This document shows positions 7,743-16,307 of a stretch of 64,000 nt of DNA, one piece after another; the stretch's first letter is position 1; each line of letters begins with the position of its first letter. The notes below the pieces were generated by a model. The model ran no database searches, was not told where the DNA came from, and worked only from the letters and a program-made list of their open reading frames with translations. The position numbers and the translations under genes were made by a program. The stretch comes from Lamprobacter sp964516305 (GTDB lineage: Bacteria; Pseudomonadota; Gammaproteobacteria; Chromatiales; Chromatiaceae), in contig CAZEZH010000001.1 in assembly GCA_964516305.1 (NCBI GenBank), forward strand, positions 31,992 to 95,991, in the 5' to 3' direction.

Positions 7743-8630
7743 ATGACAGACCAACCGCTGATCGCCGCAGAGGGACTCGTCAAGGAGTTTCCAGGTGTTC
7801 GCGCCGTCGACGGCATCAGCTTCGCAGTCCGATCCGGACAGTGTTTCGGTCTCCTAGGCCCGAACGGTGCCGGCAAGACGACCACGCTCGAGATGCTGGA
7901 GGGTATCCAGGTTCCGACGTCAGGACAGGTGTTGTTCCGGGGCCGAATCTTCGATCGCGAGTTTCGCGAACAGATCGGCATTCAGTTCCAAGCGACCTCG
8001 CTCCAAGACTTCCAGACGGTCCGCGAATCGCTAGCAATGTTCGCGGCTCTCTACCAGCGCCACGCCGATCTGGACGAGTTGATCCAACTCTGCCATCTGC
8101 ATGAGATCCTTGAGCGCGACACACGCAAGCTCTCGGGTGGTCAACGCCAACGTCTGCTGTTGGCCATCGCACTAGTGAATGATCCCACCCTGGTCTTTCT
8201 CGATGAGCCGACCACCGGCCTCGACCCACAGGCCAGGCGCAATTTCTGGGCACTCATCGACCGGGTTCGTGAGCGCGGCACCAGCATCCTCATCACCACC
8301 CATTACATGGAAGAAGCGGAGCGCCTGTGCGACGAGATCGCGATCGTCGACCATGGCCGCATCCTCGTCCAAGGCCATCCTGGCACATTGATTCGACAGC
8401 ATTTTCCGACAGCGATCCTGAGACTACCGAGCAGTGCCTGGCCGAGCGACCAGCCCTTACCAGCCAACGCGGAGCGTCGCGACACCAGCATCGAAATCTA
8501 TGTTGATGAGGTGCCAACGGCCCTCGAACAGTTGGAGAAGCAGGGGGCTTCGCTCATCGACTTGCGCGTCGACCGCCCGAGTCTCGAAGACCTCTTCCTC
8601 AAACTGACTGGCCACAGCCTCAGGGCCTGA
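7743..8630 (+). CDS. ABC exporter ATP-binding protein (CcmA/DrrA-type)
   Basis: The 295-residue ATPase has Walker A (GPNGAGKTT), the signature LSGGQRQRL, Walker B (LVFLDEPTTGLD) and an H-loop (ITTHYMEEAERL). A C-terminal extension of about 80 residues is typical of ABC-2 exporter ATPases (drug, lipid or polysaccharide efflux). The start MTDQPLIAAEG at 7743 is preferred because the family begins just before the first beta strand; the frame is open 39 codons upstream. No strong ribosome site is seen. It is followed after 10 bases by the matching permease. The substrate cannot be told from sequence. Confidence 0.92.
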   Translation: MTDQPLIAAEGLVKEFPGVRAVDGISFAVRSGQCFGLLGPNGAGKTTTLEMLEGIQVPTSGQVLFRGRIFDREFREQIGIQFQATSLQDFQTVRESLAMFAALYQRHADLDELIQLCHLHEILERDTRKLSGGQRQRLLLAIALVNDPTLVFLDEPTTGLDPQARRNFWALIDRVRERGTSILITTHYMEEAERLCDEIAIVDHGRILVQGHPGTLIRQHFPTAILRLPSSAWPSDQPLPANAERRDTSIEIYVDEVPTALEQLEKQGASLIDLRVDRPSLEDLFLKLTGHSLRA

Positions 8631-8640
8631 GGCGCTCGAG

Positions 8641-9807
8641 ATGATCAAGCCTGGTGCGAAACCCTTTGCCAACCCACGAGCGGGCACCCGACTGCGCCGA
8701 GGCGTTGAGCCAACCGCCTTCATTCGGCCCAGCTGGAAACGCATCCTGGCAATATTCGTAGCCCGCAACCGTGAGTTCTACCGCGATGGTGCCGGACTGA
8801 TGTGGAACATCTTGATGCCGGTCATGATGATCGTCGCCTTTGCGTTCATCTTCGGCGCAGGCAGCCAAACCCTGCTCAAGGTCGGGCTAGTCGAGGACGA
8901 CACGGCACCGGTCTCGCCTGAAACAAGGCGCCAGACCGAGGACTTTCTCTCGATCGAGACCATCCAGTTTGTTCCGCTTGGTGAGCTGGAGGATGGCATG
9001 ACCAAGGTCGCCCGACACCAGCTTGACCTCCTGGTCGAGACCGCTACAGCGCCAAGCGCGCCAATTCGCTATTGGGTCAATCCGGAGTCAGCGAACGGCA
9101 CGATCGCCGAGCGCCTGCTGCTTGGCTCGCTCCTCGGCGGCGCACCGAATAGCGCCTCGACGGATAAGCGACAAGGCATACCACTGCGCCAAACCGCCAG
9201 CGGCGAAGCCTTGAGCTATGCCGATTGGGCCGTGCCAGGTGTTCTGGCGATGAACCTGATGTTCTCGAGCCTGTGGGGGGTTGGCTGGGTTGTCGTGCGT
9301 TATCGCAAGAATGGGGTATTGCGACGCCTCAAAGCGACCCCGCTCACACCGTTCGAATTCCTGGTCGCGCAGATCCTATCCCGGCTGATCGTGGTCCTGG
9401 CCTCGAGTCTGATCGTATACAGCGGTGCGCTGCTCTTGCTCGACTTCCCGATGCGCGGCTCTTATCTCGCACTAGCGCTGATCTACGTCGGCGGTGCGCT
9501 CTGCATGATCAGTCTAGGCCTGATCGTCGCTGCCCGGCTGCGCACCGAAGAGTTGGCCGATGGACTACTCAATCTCATCTCGTGGCCAATGCTATTGCTT
9601 TCTGGTGTTTGGTTTTCGATGGAAGGCACCAGCGGCGCAGCCCAGATGCTCTCGACCCTAATGCCACTGACCTACTTGGTTGAAGGCGCCCGGGCGGTGA
9701 TGATTGACGGTGCTGGCGTGTTCGAGATTGCACCAGCGTTAGCGCTACTGCTCGCGATGGCCGTGATCCTGATCAGCATCGCATCACGCCTGTTCCGCTG
9801 GGAATAA
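8641..9807 (+). CDS. ABC-2 type exporter permease
   Basis: The 388-residue protein has one N-terminal membrane segment (LMPVMMIVAFAFIFGAG, about 59-75), a roughly 130-residue periplasmic domain, and five more hydrophobic segments from about residue 200 onwards. This is the ABC-2/YhgE-like permease layout, partnered with the ATPase gene ending 10 bases upstream. The motif RYRKNGVLRRLKATPLTPFEFL before the second membrane segment is typical of the family. The substrate is unknown; drug or lipid-like compounds are possible. Confidence 0.9.
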   Translation: MIKPGAKPFANPRAGTRLRRGVEPTAFIRPSWKRILAIFVARNREFYRDGAGLMWNILMPVMMIVAFAFIFGAGSQTLLKVGLVEDDTAPVSPETRRQTEDFLSIETIQFVPLGELEDGMTKVARHQLDLLVETATAPSAPIRYWVNPESANGTIAERLLLGSLLGGAPNSASTDKRQGIPLRQTASGEALSYADWAVPGVLAMNLMFSSLWGVGWVVVRYRKNGVLRRLKATPLTPFEFLVAQILSRLIVVLASSLIVYSGALLLLDFPMRGSYLALALIYVGGALCMISLGLIVAARLRTEELADGLLNLISWPMLLLSGVWFSMEGTSGAAQMLSTLMPLTYLVEGARAVMIDGAGVFEIAPALALLLAMAVILISIASRLFRWE

Positions 9808-10101
9808 CACACGGCGAGCGTGCCTTGGAGATCGTCACGGCCCGCACCCGACGGGTGAGGTCAAAGCCGGTACGAAATCCAGCAAAACCATGCGCTTGCG
9901 TGGTCTAAGTCGCGGTCAACTGCCTTTTACAGGTTCAAACGAATGCGCGAGACACAAGAAAGCTAGCCACCGGCAGGCCGCGCGGCAGCCGGCGTCTGGT
10001 CCTTCAGGACCGCCAGCGGCCGAGAGACCTAGGGAGACCCCGGCTCTCCCGCATCCATACGGCCGGCTTCTAGAGCCGAGCCGCAGTTGGGTCAAGCGGG
10101 A
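9808..10101. other. Intergenic region with GC-rich inverted repeats
   Basis: No gene is supported here. A short perfect hairpin GGTCCT-TC-AGGACC lies at 9998-10011 and the surroundings are GC-rich, but no T tract follows. It lies between convergent genes (the exporter permease and the Ala/Pro-rich protein), so it may stop both transcripts. An 86-codon plus-strand frame at 9890-10150 looks spurious because it overlaps the end of the opposing gene and has no ribosome site. Confidence 0.4.
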
Positions 10102-11070
10102 TCAATCCGATGAGGGCGATGAAGAAGCACCTGGTGCCATCTGTGGCTGATAGTACCCAGGTGCTGCTGGCGCCGGATAACGTCCGTAGGGGCGGCCGTA
10201 AGGCATCGCGGGCGGCGCTGGCGGAGCAGCTTGCCAAGGCGCAGGCTGCCATGGCGTAGGCTGCATGCGCCGGGTCGCCTCCCAGCGCTGGCGCGCTATT
10301 TCCTCAGCTTGGCGCCTGCGTTCTGCATAGAATGCGTCGAGTTGAGCACGTCGCATCGCAGCCGGGTCGCCCTCGCTTGCGGCCTTTTCGTTAGCATTAG
10401 ACGGATCCGTTGACTTGGCTGGCGTTGCATCAGCAGAGTCTGTGGCAGCTGTTGTCGGCGCCTTGGCCGTCTCTAACTGCGCAGCCTGCTTGGCCCTCGG
10501 TTTTGATGCCGGCGCTGGCGTTGATGCCGCTGTCGGGCCCGCTGTTGAGGCCGCTGGCGCCCCAGCCGGCGGCACCTCGACCTTCGACGCCGGCTGCTTG
10601 GCCATGACCGCACGCGCGAAGGCCTCCGCCTCTTGCTTGCTGACGTCAGGCGCATCCGCGGCCGGTGCGCTGGTGGCATCTGCCACCTCGGGCTTTGCAC
10701 TTAGCGACTTAGAAGCGGTCTCCGCTAGCTGTTTCTGCGCCGGTTCAAACTGGGCGGCACTGCCTGCCACGCTGGCTGTTTCACTTGTTCCATCACTGGC
10801 GCCCTCAGTGGTTCCCGCAGTGGCTCCCTCACTGGACGTTGGCGCTGCAGCGACAGGGGCTTCGCCGTCACCATTGCCCAGAGTGAACGGAACCATTGCC
10901 TCTCCGGACTTACGCTCTAGCGAGCCGAGATAAAGAAATCCAAAAAGCAGCACAAGACTCCAAAGAACCAGCTTCGGCAAGAAGCCCATCCGAGGCTTCG
11001 GTTGCTCCTGCGCCTTGCCTGGGGTCTGCTCAGCGTCTTGCACTGGGGTTTGCTCCTGGTCATCAGCCAT
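10102..11070 (-). CDS. Ala/Pro-rich single-pass membrane protein of unknown function
   Basis: The 322-residue protein is not recognised. It has a short acidic/polar N-terminus, one membrane segment (about 30-47, PKLVLWSLVLLFGFLYLG) and a long Ala/Thr/Ser/Pro-rich low-complexity stretch. Then come a charged helix (about 240-268, RRAQLDAFYAERRRQAEEIARQ) and a Pro/Tyr/Gln-rich tail with WQPAPW and YGRPYGRYP repeats. A GGAG ribosome site is well placed before the ATG, so the gene is real. The layout suggests an envelope-spanning or scaffold protein (TolA/TonB-like proportions) but with no homology seen. It stands between the exporter and the nucleoside phosphorylase. Confidence 0.75.
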   Translation of the reverse strand: MADDQEQTPVQDAEQTPGKAQEQPKPRMGFLPKLVLWSLVLLFGFLYLGSLERKSGEAMVPFTLGNGDGEAPVAAAPTSSEGATAGTTEGASDGTSETASVAGSAAQFEPAQKQLAETASKSLSAKPEVADATSAPAADAPDVSKQEAEAFARAVMAKQPASKVEVPPAGAPAASTAGPTAASTPAPASKPRAKQAAQLETAKAPTTAATDSADATPAKSTDPSNANEKAASEGDPAAMRRAQLDAFYAERRRQAEEIARQRWEATRRMQPTPWQPAPWQAAPPAPPAMPYGRPYGRYPAPAAPGYYQPQMAPGASSSPSSD

Positions 11071-11133
11071 GGTCGTTTCTCCGCGAGTTGTCTTTGTGGT
11101 TGGTTGTGGGGGTCATCATTAACCGGGGCCATT

Positions 11134-11889
11134 TCAGCCGAGTGACGCAGCGCGCTGCTCAGCAAGCACCACTAGTAGGCGCCCAATCGCATCGGCGCTG
11201 CGCTCGATCTGTCCGTTGATTGCGTCCATGGTGATCGCCTCGTCACTGAGGCCAGCGCCCCAATTGACCACGAACGCCAATGTCGCGTAATTAATGTCGC
11301 GCTCGCGGGCGAGCGCAGCCTCCGGCATCGCTGTCATGCCGACCAAATCGCAGCCGTCGCGCGCCATACGGCGCACCTCAGCGGCAGTCTCAAGCCGGGG
11401 TCCTTGGCTGACCCCATAGGTTCCACCATCCCGCAACGCAATCCCAGTGCCACCCGCCGCAGCGAGGAGTTGTTGCCTGAGGGCCTGGCTATAGGGCTCG
11501 GTAAAATCGACGTGGCAAACGCCATCGGCATCGTCGTCGTAGAAGCTATGCACCCGACCATAGCTGTAGTCGATGAGCTGATCGGGCACACAAAGGGTTC
11601 CTGGCGGGCAGGCCGGATGGATGCCACCGACAGCGCCCAACGCGACCACCGCCGAGCACCCAGCATCCGCCAAGGCTTGGATATTCGCGCGATAATTGAT
11701 GCGGTGCGGTGCCAGGTGGTGCTCTGCTCCATGGCGCGCCAAGAAGCAGACCGGCTGTCCATTGAGGAGCCCACGGATCAGGGGCGCTGAGGTTGTCCCG
11801 TAACGGGTTTCAACAGGCTGACTGTCCTGTATCTCCAGGCCTGGAAAGGTGCCGAAGCCAGAACCGCCGATGATCGCGAACGCAGACAT
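11134..11889 (-). CDS. S-methyl-5'-thioinosine/thioadenosine phosphorylase
   Basis: This 251-residue protein of the PNP/MTAP family cleaves methylthio-purine nucleosides with phosphate, a step of methionine salvage and purine recycling. The glycine-rich phosphate-binding start (IIGGSGF), the RHG loop (LARHGAEH), the GAVGGI strand and the Met-rich substrate loop (GMTAMPEAALARE) are all visible. The ATG at 11889 has AGGAG well placed. A GTG three codons upstream overlaps that site and is less likely. In pseudomonads the homologue works on methylthioinosine and also lies near nagZ and a phosphoribosyltransferase gene, as here. Which purine it prefers cannot be settled by eye. Confidence 0.87.
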   Translation of the reverse strand: MSAFAIIGGSGFGTFPGLEIQDSQPVETRYGTTSAPLIRGLLNGQPVCFLARHGAEHHLAPHRINYRANIQALADAGCSAVVALGAVGGIHPACPPGTLCVPDQLIDYSYGRVHSFYDDDADGVCHVDFTEPYSQALRQQLLAAAGGTGIALRDGGTYGVSQGPRLETAAEVRRMARDGCDLVGMTAMPEAALARERDINYATLAFVVNWGAGLSDEAITMDAINGQIERSADAIGRLLVVLAEQRAASLG

Positions 11890-12068
11890 GGATGCCACTC
11901 CTGAAACTCAGGGGTGACATTGTACTGGACCTGGGCAATGCTTGAACACTTGCAGAACCCGTCGCGAAACGTCGATTCACACGCTCAGATTAAAACAGGC
12001 CTCACCCTGCATCCTAGCGATGCCAGTCTGACTGAATTTGTGGCCCTGCCCCAGCCCATTGAGCCAAT

Positions 12069-12092
12069 GGGCTGGGGGCTGGGGGCTGGGGG
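12069..12092 (+). repeat. G-rich 7-bp tandem repeat with G-quadruplex potential
   Basis: Four G runs (GGG, GGGGG, GGGGG, GGGGG) are separated by CT, forming a GGGGGCT tandem repeat. It lies in the short gap after the hemerythrin stop codon, read on the opposite strand to that gene. The G4-forming strand is the plus strand. Any function is speculative. Confidence 0.6.
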
Positions 12093-12106
12093 CTAACAGC
12101 TGAGGG

Positions 12107-12550
12107 CTAGACCCGCTGCTCGGCAAAGATCCCGATCTCGAGCAATTTCGGAAACAGCACCTGCTCTTCCCGGTCGATCCGGTAGGCCAACATATCGAAG
12201 ATCTCGTGCGTTTCCTCCAAGAACTCATCACTAAAATTGAAGTCGCAGTTCTTCAACCAGCGCTTGTGATACTCGTCGAAGGAACGACGAAGCGGCTTCT
12301 CACCGCTGATAAATCCCCAAGCGATCGACTTGACCTTGGGGTCTTCGTGAATCAGCAGATTGGGATAGAGCTGTTTGTCTTCCTCAGACAAATGAAGCTT
12401 GACCTTCTTTGCGAGATCGCAGAGCAACTGATAGGCAGTCTTGGCGTTGGGCCTGATCTTGAGTTGCTCGGGCGCCATAAGCAGCCGGAGATCATCGATC
12501 ATCTGGCGCAGTTCAGTATGACTACTACGGTAGCCGTCGAGTGTCTGCAT
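12107..12550 (-). CDS. Hemerythrin-domain protein
   Basis: The 147-residue helical protein has the histidine/carboxylate pattern of the HHE hemerythrin domain: an early SSH, then HLSEEDKQLYP (HxxxE type), later DEYHKRW, and a final helix HEIFDMLAYRIDREEQVLFP. It should bind a non-heme di-iron centre and may carry or sense O2 or NO. The ATG at 12550 follows GAGGAG at good distance. The upstream AT-rich stretch contains a TATAAT-like -10. It stands alone between the purine phosphorylase and HPRT genes. Confidence 0.85.
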   Translation of the reverse strand: MQTLDGYRSSHTELRQMIDDLRLLMAPEQLKIRPNAKTAYQLLCDLAKKVKLHLSEEDKQLYPNLLIHEDPKVKSIAWGFISGEKPLRRSFDEYHKRWLKNCDFNFSDEFLEETHEIFDMLAYRIDREEQVLFPKLLEIGIFAEQRV

Positions 12551-12610
12551 CACCGTCCTCCTCGGATTGAATCGCTTAGGAGGGGTTTAGCTCATCGACC
12601 GCCAATTGTC

Positions 12611-12638
12611 AAAAAGCCCTTAATTATATTAGCTTTTT
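12611..12638 (-). promoter_or_regulatory. AT-rich hairpin with TATAAT box upstream of the hemerythrin gene
   Basis: AAAAAGC (12611-12617) is inverted as GCTTTTT (12632-12638). The minus strand carries TATAAT at 12628-12623. The stretch could be the -10 of the hemerythrin promoter, or a weak terminator for HPRT, which stops just upstream. No good -35 is visible. Confidence 0.4.
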
Positions 12639-12670
12639 ACCAAGCTGGCTAAGACAGCCCAGAACCGCCG

Positions 12671-13231
12671 TCAGACGTCAACCGGATTGGCAGCCAGGAT
12701 GCAGTCTGCATTGCGGAAGTAGCTCTTATAGTCGAGCCCAAAGCCCATCACGTATCGATCCGGAACCAGCAGGCCGACGATGTCGGGTCGATAATCGCAG
12801 TCGCGCTCGCGCTCCTTCTCGACCAACACCGCACTGACAACGGATGCCGCACCGTCTTCGCGGCAGGCCTTGACGATCGCCTCCATCGTCAGCCCTTCAT
12901 CGAAGATGTCATCGACCACCAGCACATGCTCACCACGCACTGCAGCAGTGGGTCGGTGGCGCCATTCGATCTCGCCACCCCGGGTGCCACCGCGATAACG
13001 CGTGGCATGCACATAATCGAGCCGCAGGGCAAATTCCAGCCGCGGCAGCAGCAAGCCGGTCGCGACGATACCCCCCGTCATCACTGCAAGCACCACCGGA
13101 TCCTTATCGGCGAGCATGGCACTGATGCCATCGCGCATCCGCTGCAGCGCTGCCTCAACCTCTGCTGCAGAGAGAAGGCATTCAGTGCGCCCAGCGATCG
13201 CCTGGTATTGCTCTGGGGTCATCTTGTTCAT
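12671..13231 (-). CDS. Hypoxanthine-guanine phosphoribosyltransferase
   Basis: The 186-residue type-I phosphoribosyltransferase carries the PRPP-binding motif VLVVDDIFDEGLT (about 104-116). It resembles hypoxanthine-guanine phosphoribosyltransferases that salvage purine bases. AGGAG precedes the ATG at the right distance. Its neighbour, the methylthio-purine phosphorylase, releases hypoxanthine or adenine, so the two may act in sequence in salvage. This is a known pairing in pseudomonads. The gene lies downstream of nagZ on the same strand with about 170 bases between. Confidence 0.88.
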   Translation of the reverse strand: MNKMTPEQYQAIAGRTECLLSAAEVEAALQRMRDGISAMLADKDPVVLAVMTGGIVATGLLLPRLEFALRLDYVHATRYRGGTRGGEIEWRHRPTAAVRGEHVLVVDDIFDEGLTMEAIVKACREDGAASVVSAVLVEKERERDCDYRPDIVGLLVPDRYVMGFGLDYKSYFRNADCILAANPVDV

Positions 13232-13399
13232 CGATTATCTCCTGTAGGGATGAGAACATCGCCGCGACCGCTAAGCGCTCAGCAACGCATCGGCGCTAGC
13301 CGCAGGCCGTCAGTCGGTGACAACGACAGGGCTCTGCAGCGGCCTCAGTCAGGCGGTTGGACAGACCGTTGCACAGACAGAGGGGCTCGGTCACTCGGC

Positions 13400-14449
13400 T
13401 CAGGCCTGCAGCCGATCGATCGCCCTCATCGCGGCCTGCCGACGTTCAGAGTTATTGAGATCCGGTCCAGGTCGGGCCCTTAAGCGCTGCAAACGCAGCG
13501 CTGACTCGGGCAGAGACCAATCCGCCACAGCCTCGATCACGGCCACGGCGGCATCGCGATTGTTACAGATCAGGGCTAGGTCACAGCCCGCCTGCAGAGC
13601 GGCAAGGGCCCGAGCCGCAGGGGTACCAGCAACGCCGGCCCCCGCCATGTTGAGATCGTCGCTAATGATTGCGCCATCAAAGCGCAGGCGGCCACGGAGC
13701 AGTTCGCGCAGCCAAAACCTTGAGAAGCCTGCCGGCTCGGGGTCGATCGCAGCGTAGCGCACATGCGCCGGCATCACCGCCTCAAGCCCTTGCGCAATCA
13801 GCCGACGAAACGGTAACAGATCACAGTGCTCAAGCGCATTGAGTGACCGATGGTCCTCGGGCAGTTCTAGATGCGAATCGGCAACAACACCACCATGGCC
13901 AGGAAAATGCTTACCACAGCCCGCCATGCCCGCGCTGTGGACACCTTCCAACCAGGCCGTTGCGAGGGTCGCAACCGCCTCTGGCGCGGTCGCGAAGGCG
14001 CGATCACCAATGACGTGACTGACGCCTTGCTCAACATCGAGCACGGGGGCGAAGCTGAAATCGACGCCCAGCAGCCGCAGCTCCGCCGCCATCAGCCAGC
14101 CAATCGCCCGGGTCGCCTCGAGTGCCCTGCGCTCATCCTGCGCGTAGAGGGCCCCGAACAGCGCCGCCGCGGGCAACCGGGTGAGACCGTCGCAGAAGCG
14201 CTGAACCCGCCCGCCCTCTTGATCGACCGCGATCAATACGCGTCGCTGGTCGGCCTCAAGAATCGACCTGGTCAGCGCAGCAAGCTGTTCCGGCTCAACA
14301 AAGTTGCGCCGGAACAGGATCACGCCCCCAACCGCCGGATGGCGCAGCAGCTCGCGCTCTTCGGCGCTCAGCTCGGTCCCTTCTAGATCGAGCATCACCG
14401 GCCCGAGGGGCCGTTGGCCGGGCAGCTGACCGCTATCTGTCCCCATCAT
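13400..14449 (-). CDS. nagZ: Beta-N-acetylhexosaminidase NagZ
   Basis: This 349-residue glycoside hydrolase family 3 enzyme removes N-acetylglucosamine from imported anhydro-muropeptides in cell-wall recycling. The diagnostic KHFPGHG motif (with the catalytic His loop) is present, and the nucleophile region reads IISDDLNM. It has no signal peptide, consistent with cytoplasmic action. Two ATG codons in tandem start the frame, with GGAG just upstream. It follows dppC/dppB-type permeases and an L,D-transpeptidase on the same strand, a context that fits peptidoglycan turnover. Confidence 0.94.
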   Translation of the reverse strand: MMGTDSGQLPGQRPLGPVMLDLEGTELSAEERELLRHPAVGGVILFRRNFVEPEQLAALTRSILEADQRRVLIAVDQEGGRVQRFCDGLTRLPAAALFGALYAQDERRALEATRAIGWLMAAELRLLGVDFSFAPVLDVEQGVSHVIGDRAFATAPEAVATLATAWLEGVHSAGMAGCGKHFPGHGGVVADSHLELPEDHRSLNALEHCDLLPFRRLIAQGLEAVMPAHVRYAAIDPEPAGFSRFWLRELLRGRLRFDGAIISDDLNMAGAGVAGTPAARALAALQAGCDLALICNNRDAAVAVIEAVADWSLPESALRLQRLRARPGPDLNNSERRQAAMRAIDRLQA

Positions 14450-14575
14450 TAACCTGCTCCGAATCTCAGCACTGGCGTTTCATCGTTGACCATCTGAATC
14501 ATACCGCCCGCGCCTCATCTTTGTTGCCCAGCAACCAACCCCACGAGACTCACCCCCTCACCCCTCACGACCGCT

Positions 14576-15373
14576 TCAACTCCGCGACCCGCGCACATCG
14601 AGTCGATCGCGCAGGCGGTCACCGGCAAGATTGACCGCAAGTACCACCAGCAGCAGGGCTAAGCCTGGCGCGAGCACCAGGTGGGGTGAGACCAGCATAT
14701 AGGCGACACCATCGCGGATCATGCTGCCCCAGGACGCTGCCGGCGGCTGGATACCCAAACCCAAAAACGAGAGCCCGGCCTCGGCAACCACCACCGAGGC
14801 GATGCCGAAGGTTGCCTCAACGATGAGCGGCGCCGCCGTCAGCGGCAGTAGATGACGGATCAGGATTCGGTGCGGCGGCACGGCCAGGGCGCGGGCTGCA
14901 AGCACATGATCCCGACCACGCAGCGACAGGACCTGCGCCCGCGTCAGGCGGGCGTAGCCAACCCACCCGACCGCGGCCAAGGCGATGATCAGGTTACCTA
15001 GGCCCGGCCCCAACACCCCGGCCAGCGCGATCGCCAGCAAGATGCCGGGAAAGGCGAGAAAGACATCGATCAACCGAACCGTCGCCAGATCCAGCCAGCC
15101 TCCGGCAAAGCCCGCAATGCCACCAACCAGCACCCCGAGCACCAGCGACGCCGATACGACCCCGACAGCGACCAAAAACGAGGTCCGCGAGCCGACGATC
15201 AGGCGATCGAGCACCGAGCGCCCGAGATCATCGGTGCCCAAGGGTTGGAGTAGGCTGGGCCCTTGAAGGATCTGCGGCAGATCGATCTGATTCGGCGCCA
15301 GCGGCAGGGACGGCCCGATCAACGCCGCCAGTGCCCAGAGCAAGAGGATGCCGACCGGCAGGACCCGACGCAT
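14576..15373 (-). CDS. Peptide/nickel-type ABC transporter permease (DppC/OppC family)
   Basis: This is a 265-residue permease with an N-terminal membrane segment, a periplasmic loop containing the family motif LGTDDLGRS, and a core membrane domain. The cytoplasmic EAA loop (VVAEAGLSFLGLGI) is typical of the DppC group. It starts 3 bases after the DppB-type gene and is surely cotranscribed with it. No ATPase or binding-protein gene is adjacent. An OppA/DppA-like protein is encoded at 27654-29261 and may be the missing partner, but this is inference. Confidence 0.9.
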   Translation of the reverse strand: MRRVLPVGILLLWALAALIGPSLPLAPNQIDLPQILQGPSLLQPLGTDDLGRSVLDRLIVGSRTSFLVAVGVVSASLVLGVLVGGIAGFAGGWLDLATVRLIDVFLAFPGILLAIALAGVLGPGLGNLIIALAAVGWVGYARLTRAQVLSLRGRDHVLAARALAVPPHRILIRHLLPLTAAPLIVEATFGIASVVVAEAGLSFLGLGIQPPAASWGSMIRDGVAYMLVSPHLVLAPGLALLLVVLAVNLAGDRLRDRLDVRGSRS

Positions 15374-15376
15374 GGC

Positions 15377-16297
15377 TCAACGGACGCTCACGCGGGGATC
15401 AATAGCCGCATAGGCCAGGTCGGTCGCCGTGTTCACCAGGACATAGAGCGCCGCGATCAGTAGCACTGCCCCTTGCACCACCGGGAAATCCCGGGCCTGG
15501 ATGGCCTCGACCATCAGGCTGCCAATCCCAGGCCAGGCAAAGATGGTCTCAGTGATCACTGCACCTGCAAGCAAGGCGCCCAGCTGAAGACCGATTAAGG
15601 TCAGCACAGGCAACCAGGCATTACGCAACGCGTGACGCCGCAGCACGGCGCCTTCCGACAAGCCCTTGGCCCGCGCCGTGCGAATATAGCCATCAGCCAA
15701 GACCTCGAGCAAGCTATTGCGCACCATGCGCGCAAGCACCGCGGCGAGCGCTGTCCCGAGCGTGATAGCGGGCAGGATCAGGCTAACCGGGTGTTGCATG
15801 CCACTGACCGGAGTCCAGCCGAGCCAGAGCGAAAAGACCAGGATCAGCATCGGTCCAAGCCAGAAGTTTGGTACCGCAACGCCAAGCAGCGAAAAGCCCA
15901 TCGCCAAGCTATCTAACAGCCGGTGCTGATAGCGCGCCGCAAGCACGCCGAGCGGGATCGCAAGCGCAAGCGCAAGGATCAGCGAGGTACTCGCCAGGAG
16001 CAAGGTCGGCGGCAGCCTTTCCGCGAGAATGCTCGCCACGGGGCGCTGCTCGCGCAGCGAATCGCCGAGATCGAGCTGCGTCAGACCAGCGAGATAATCA
16101 AGGTACTGCTGCCAAAGCGGCGCATCCAGTCCTAACGCAGAACGCAGTGCCGCTCGATCCGCAGCACGGGCGGTTTCGCCGAGCATGGCATCAACCGGAT
16201 CACCGGGAACAAGATGGATCAATAGGAAGACCAGCGTGCAGGCGCCGAGCATCACCAAGAACGCAGCACTCAAGCGCACAGCGACCAGCCGAAACAT
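15377..16297 (-). CDS. Peptide/nickel-type ABC transporter permease (DppB/OppB family)
   Basis: The 306-residue permease starts with a membrane segment and the family hallmark HLVPGDPVDAMLG. A periplasmic domain and five more membrane segments follow, ending IGSLMVEAIQARDFPVVQG, which is typical for DppB. It forms a heterodimer with the DppC-type product of the next gene. An L,D-transpeptidase gene ends 10 bases upstream, so the three genes and perhaps fur form one transcript. The substrate (peptides, muropeptides or metal chelates) is not decided by sequence. Confidence 0.9.
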   Translation of the reverse strand: MFRLVAVRLSAAFLVMLGACTLVFLLIHLVPGDPVDAMLGETARAADRAALRSALGLDAPLWQQYLDYLAGLTQLDLGDSLREQRPVASILAERLPPTLLLASTSLILALALAIPLGVLAARYQHRLLDSLAMGFSLLGVAVPNFWLGPMLILVFSLWLGWTPVSGMQHPVSLILPAITLGTALAAVLARMVRNSLLEVLADGYIRTARAKGLSEGAVLRRHALRNAWLPVLTLIGLQLGALLAGAVITETIFAWPGIGSLMVEAIQARDFPVVQGAVLLIAALYVLVNTATDLAYAAIDPRVSVR

Positions 16298-16307
16298 CGG
16301 AGTCCAA

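Noticed and set aside
9900..9960. GGTTCAAACG stretch as a possible tRNA T-arm
   Set aside because: No acceptor or anticodon stems can be formed around it.
9890..10150. Small plus-strand frame between the exporter and the Ala/Pro-rich gene
   Set aside because: No ribosome site, odd Arg/Pro/Ser composition, and overlap with the end of a well-supported gene.
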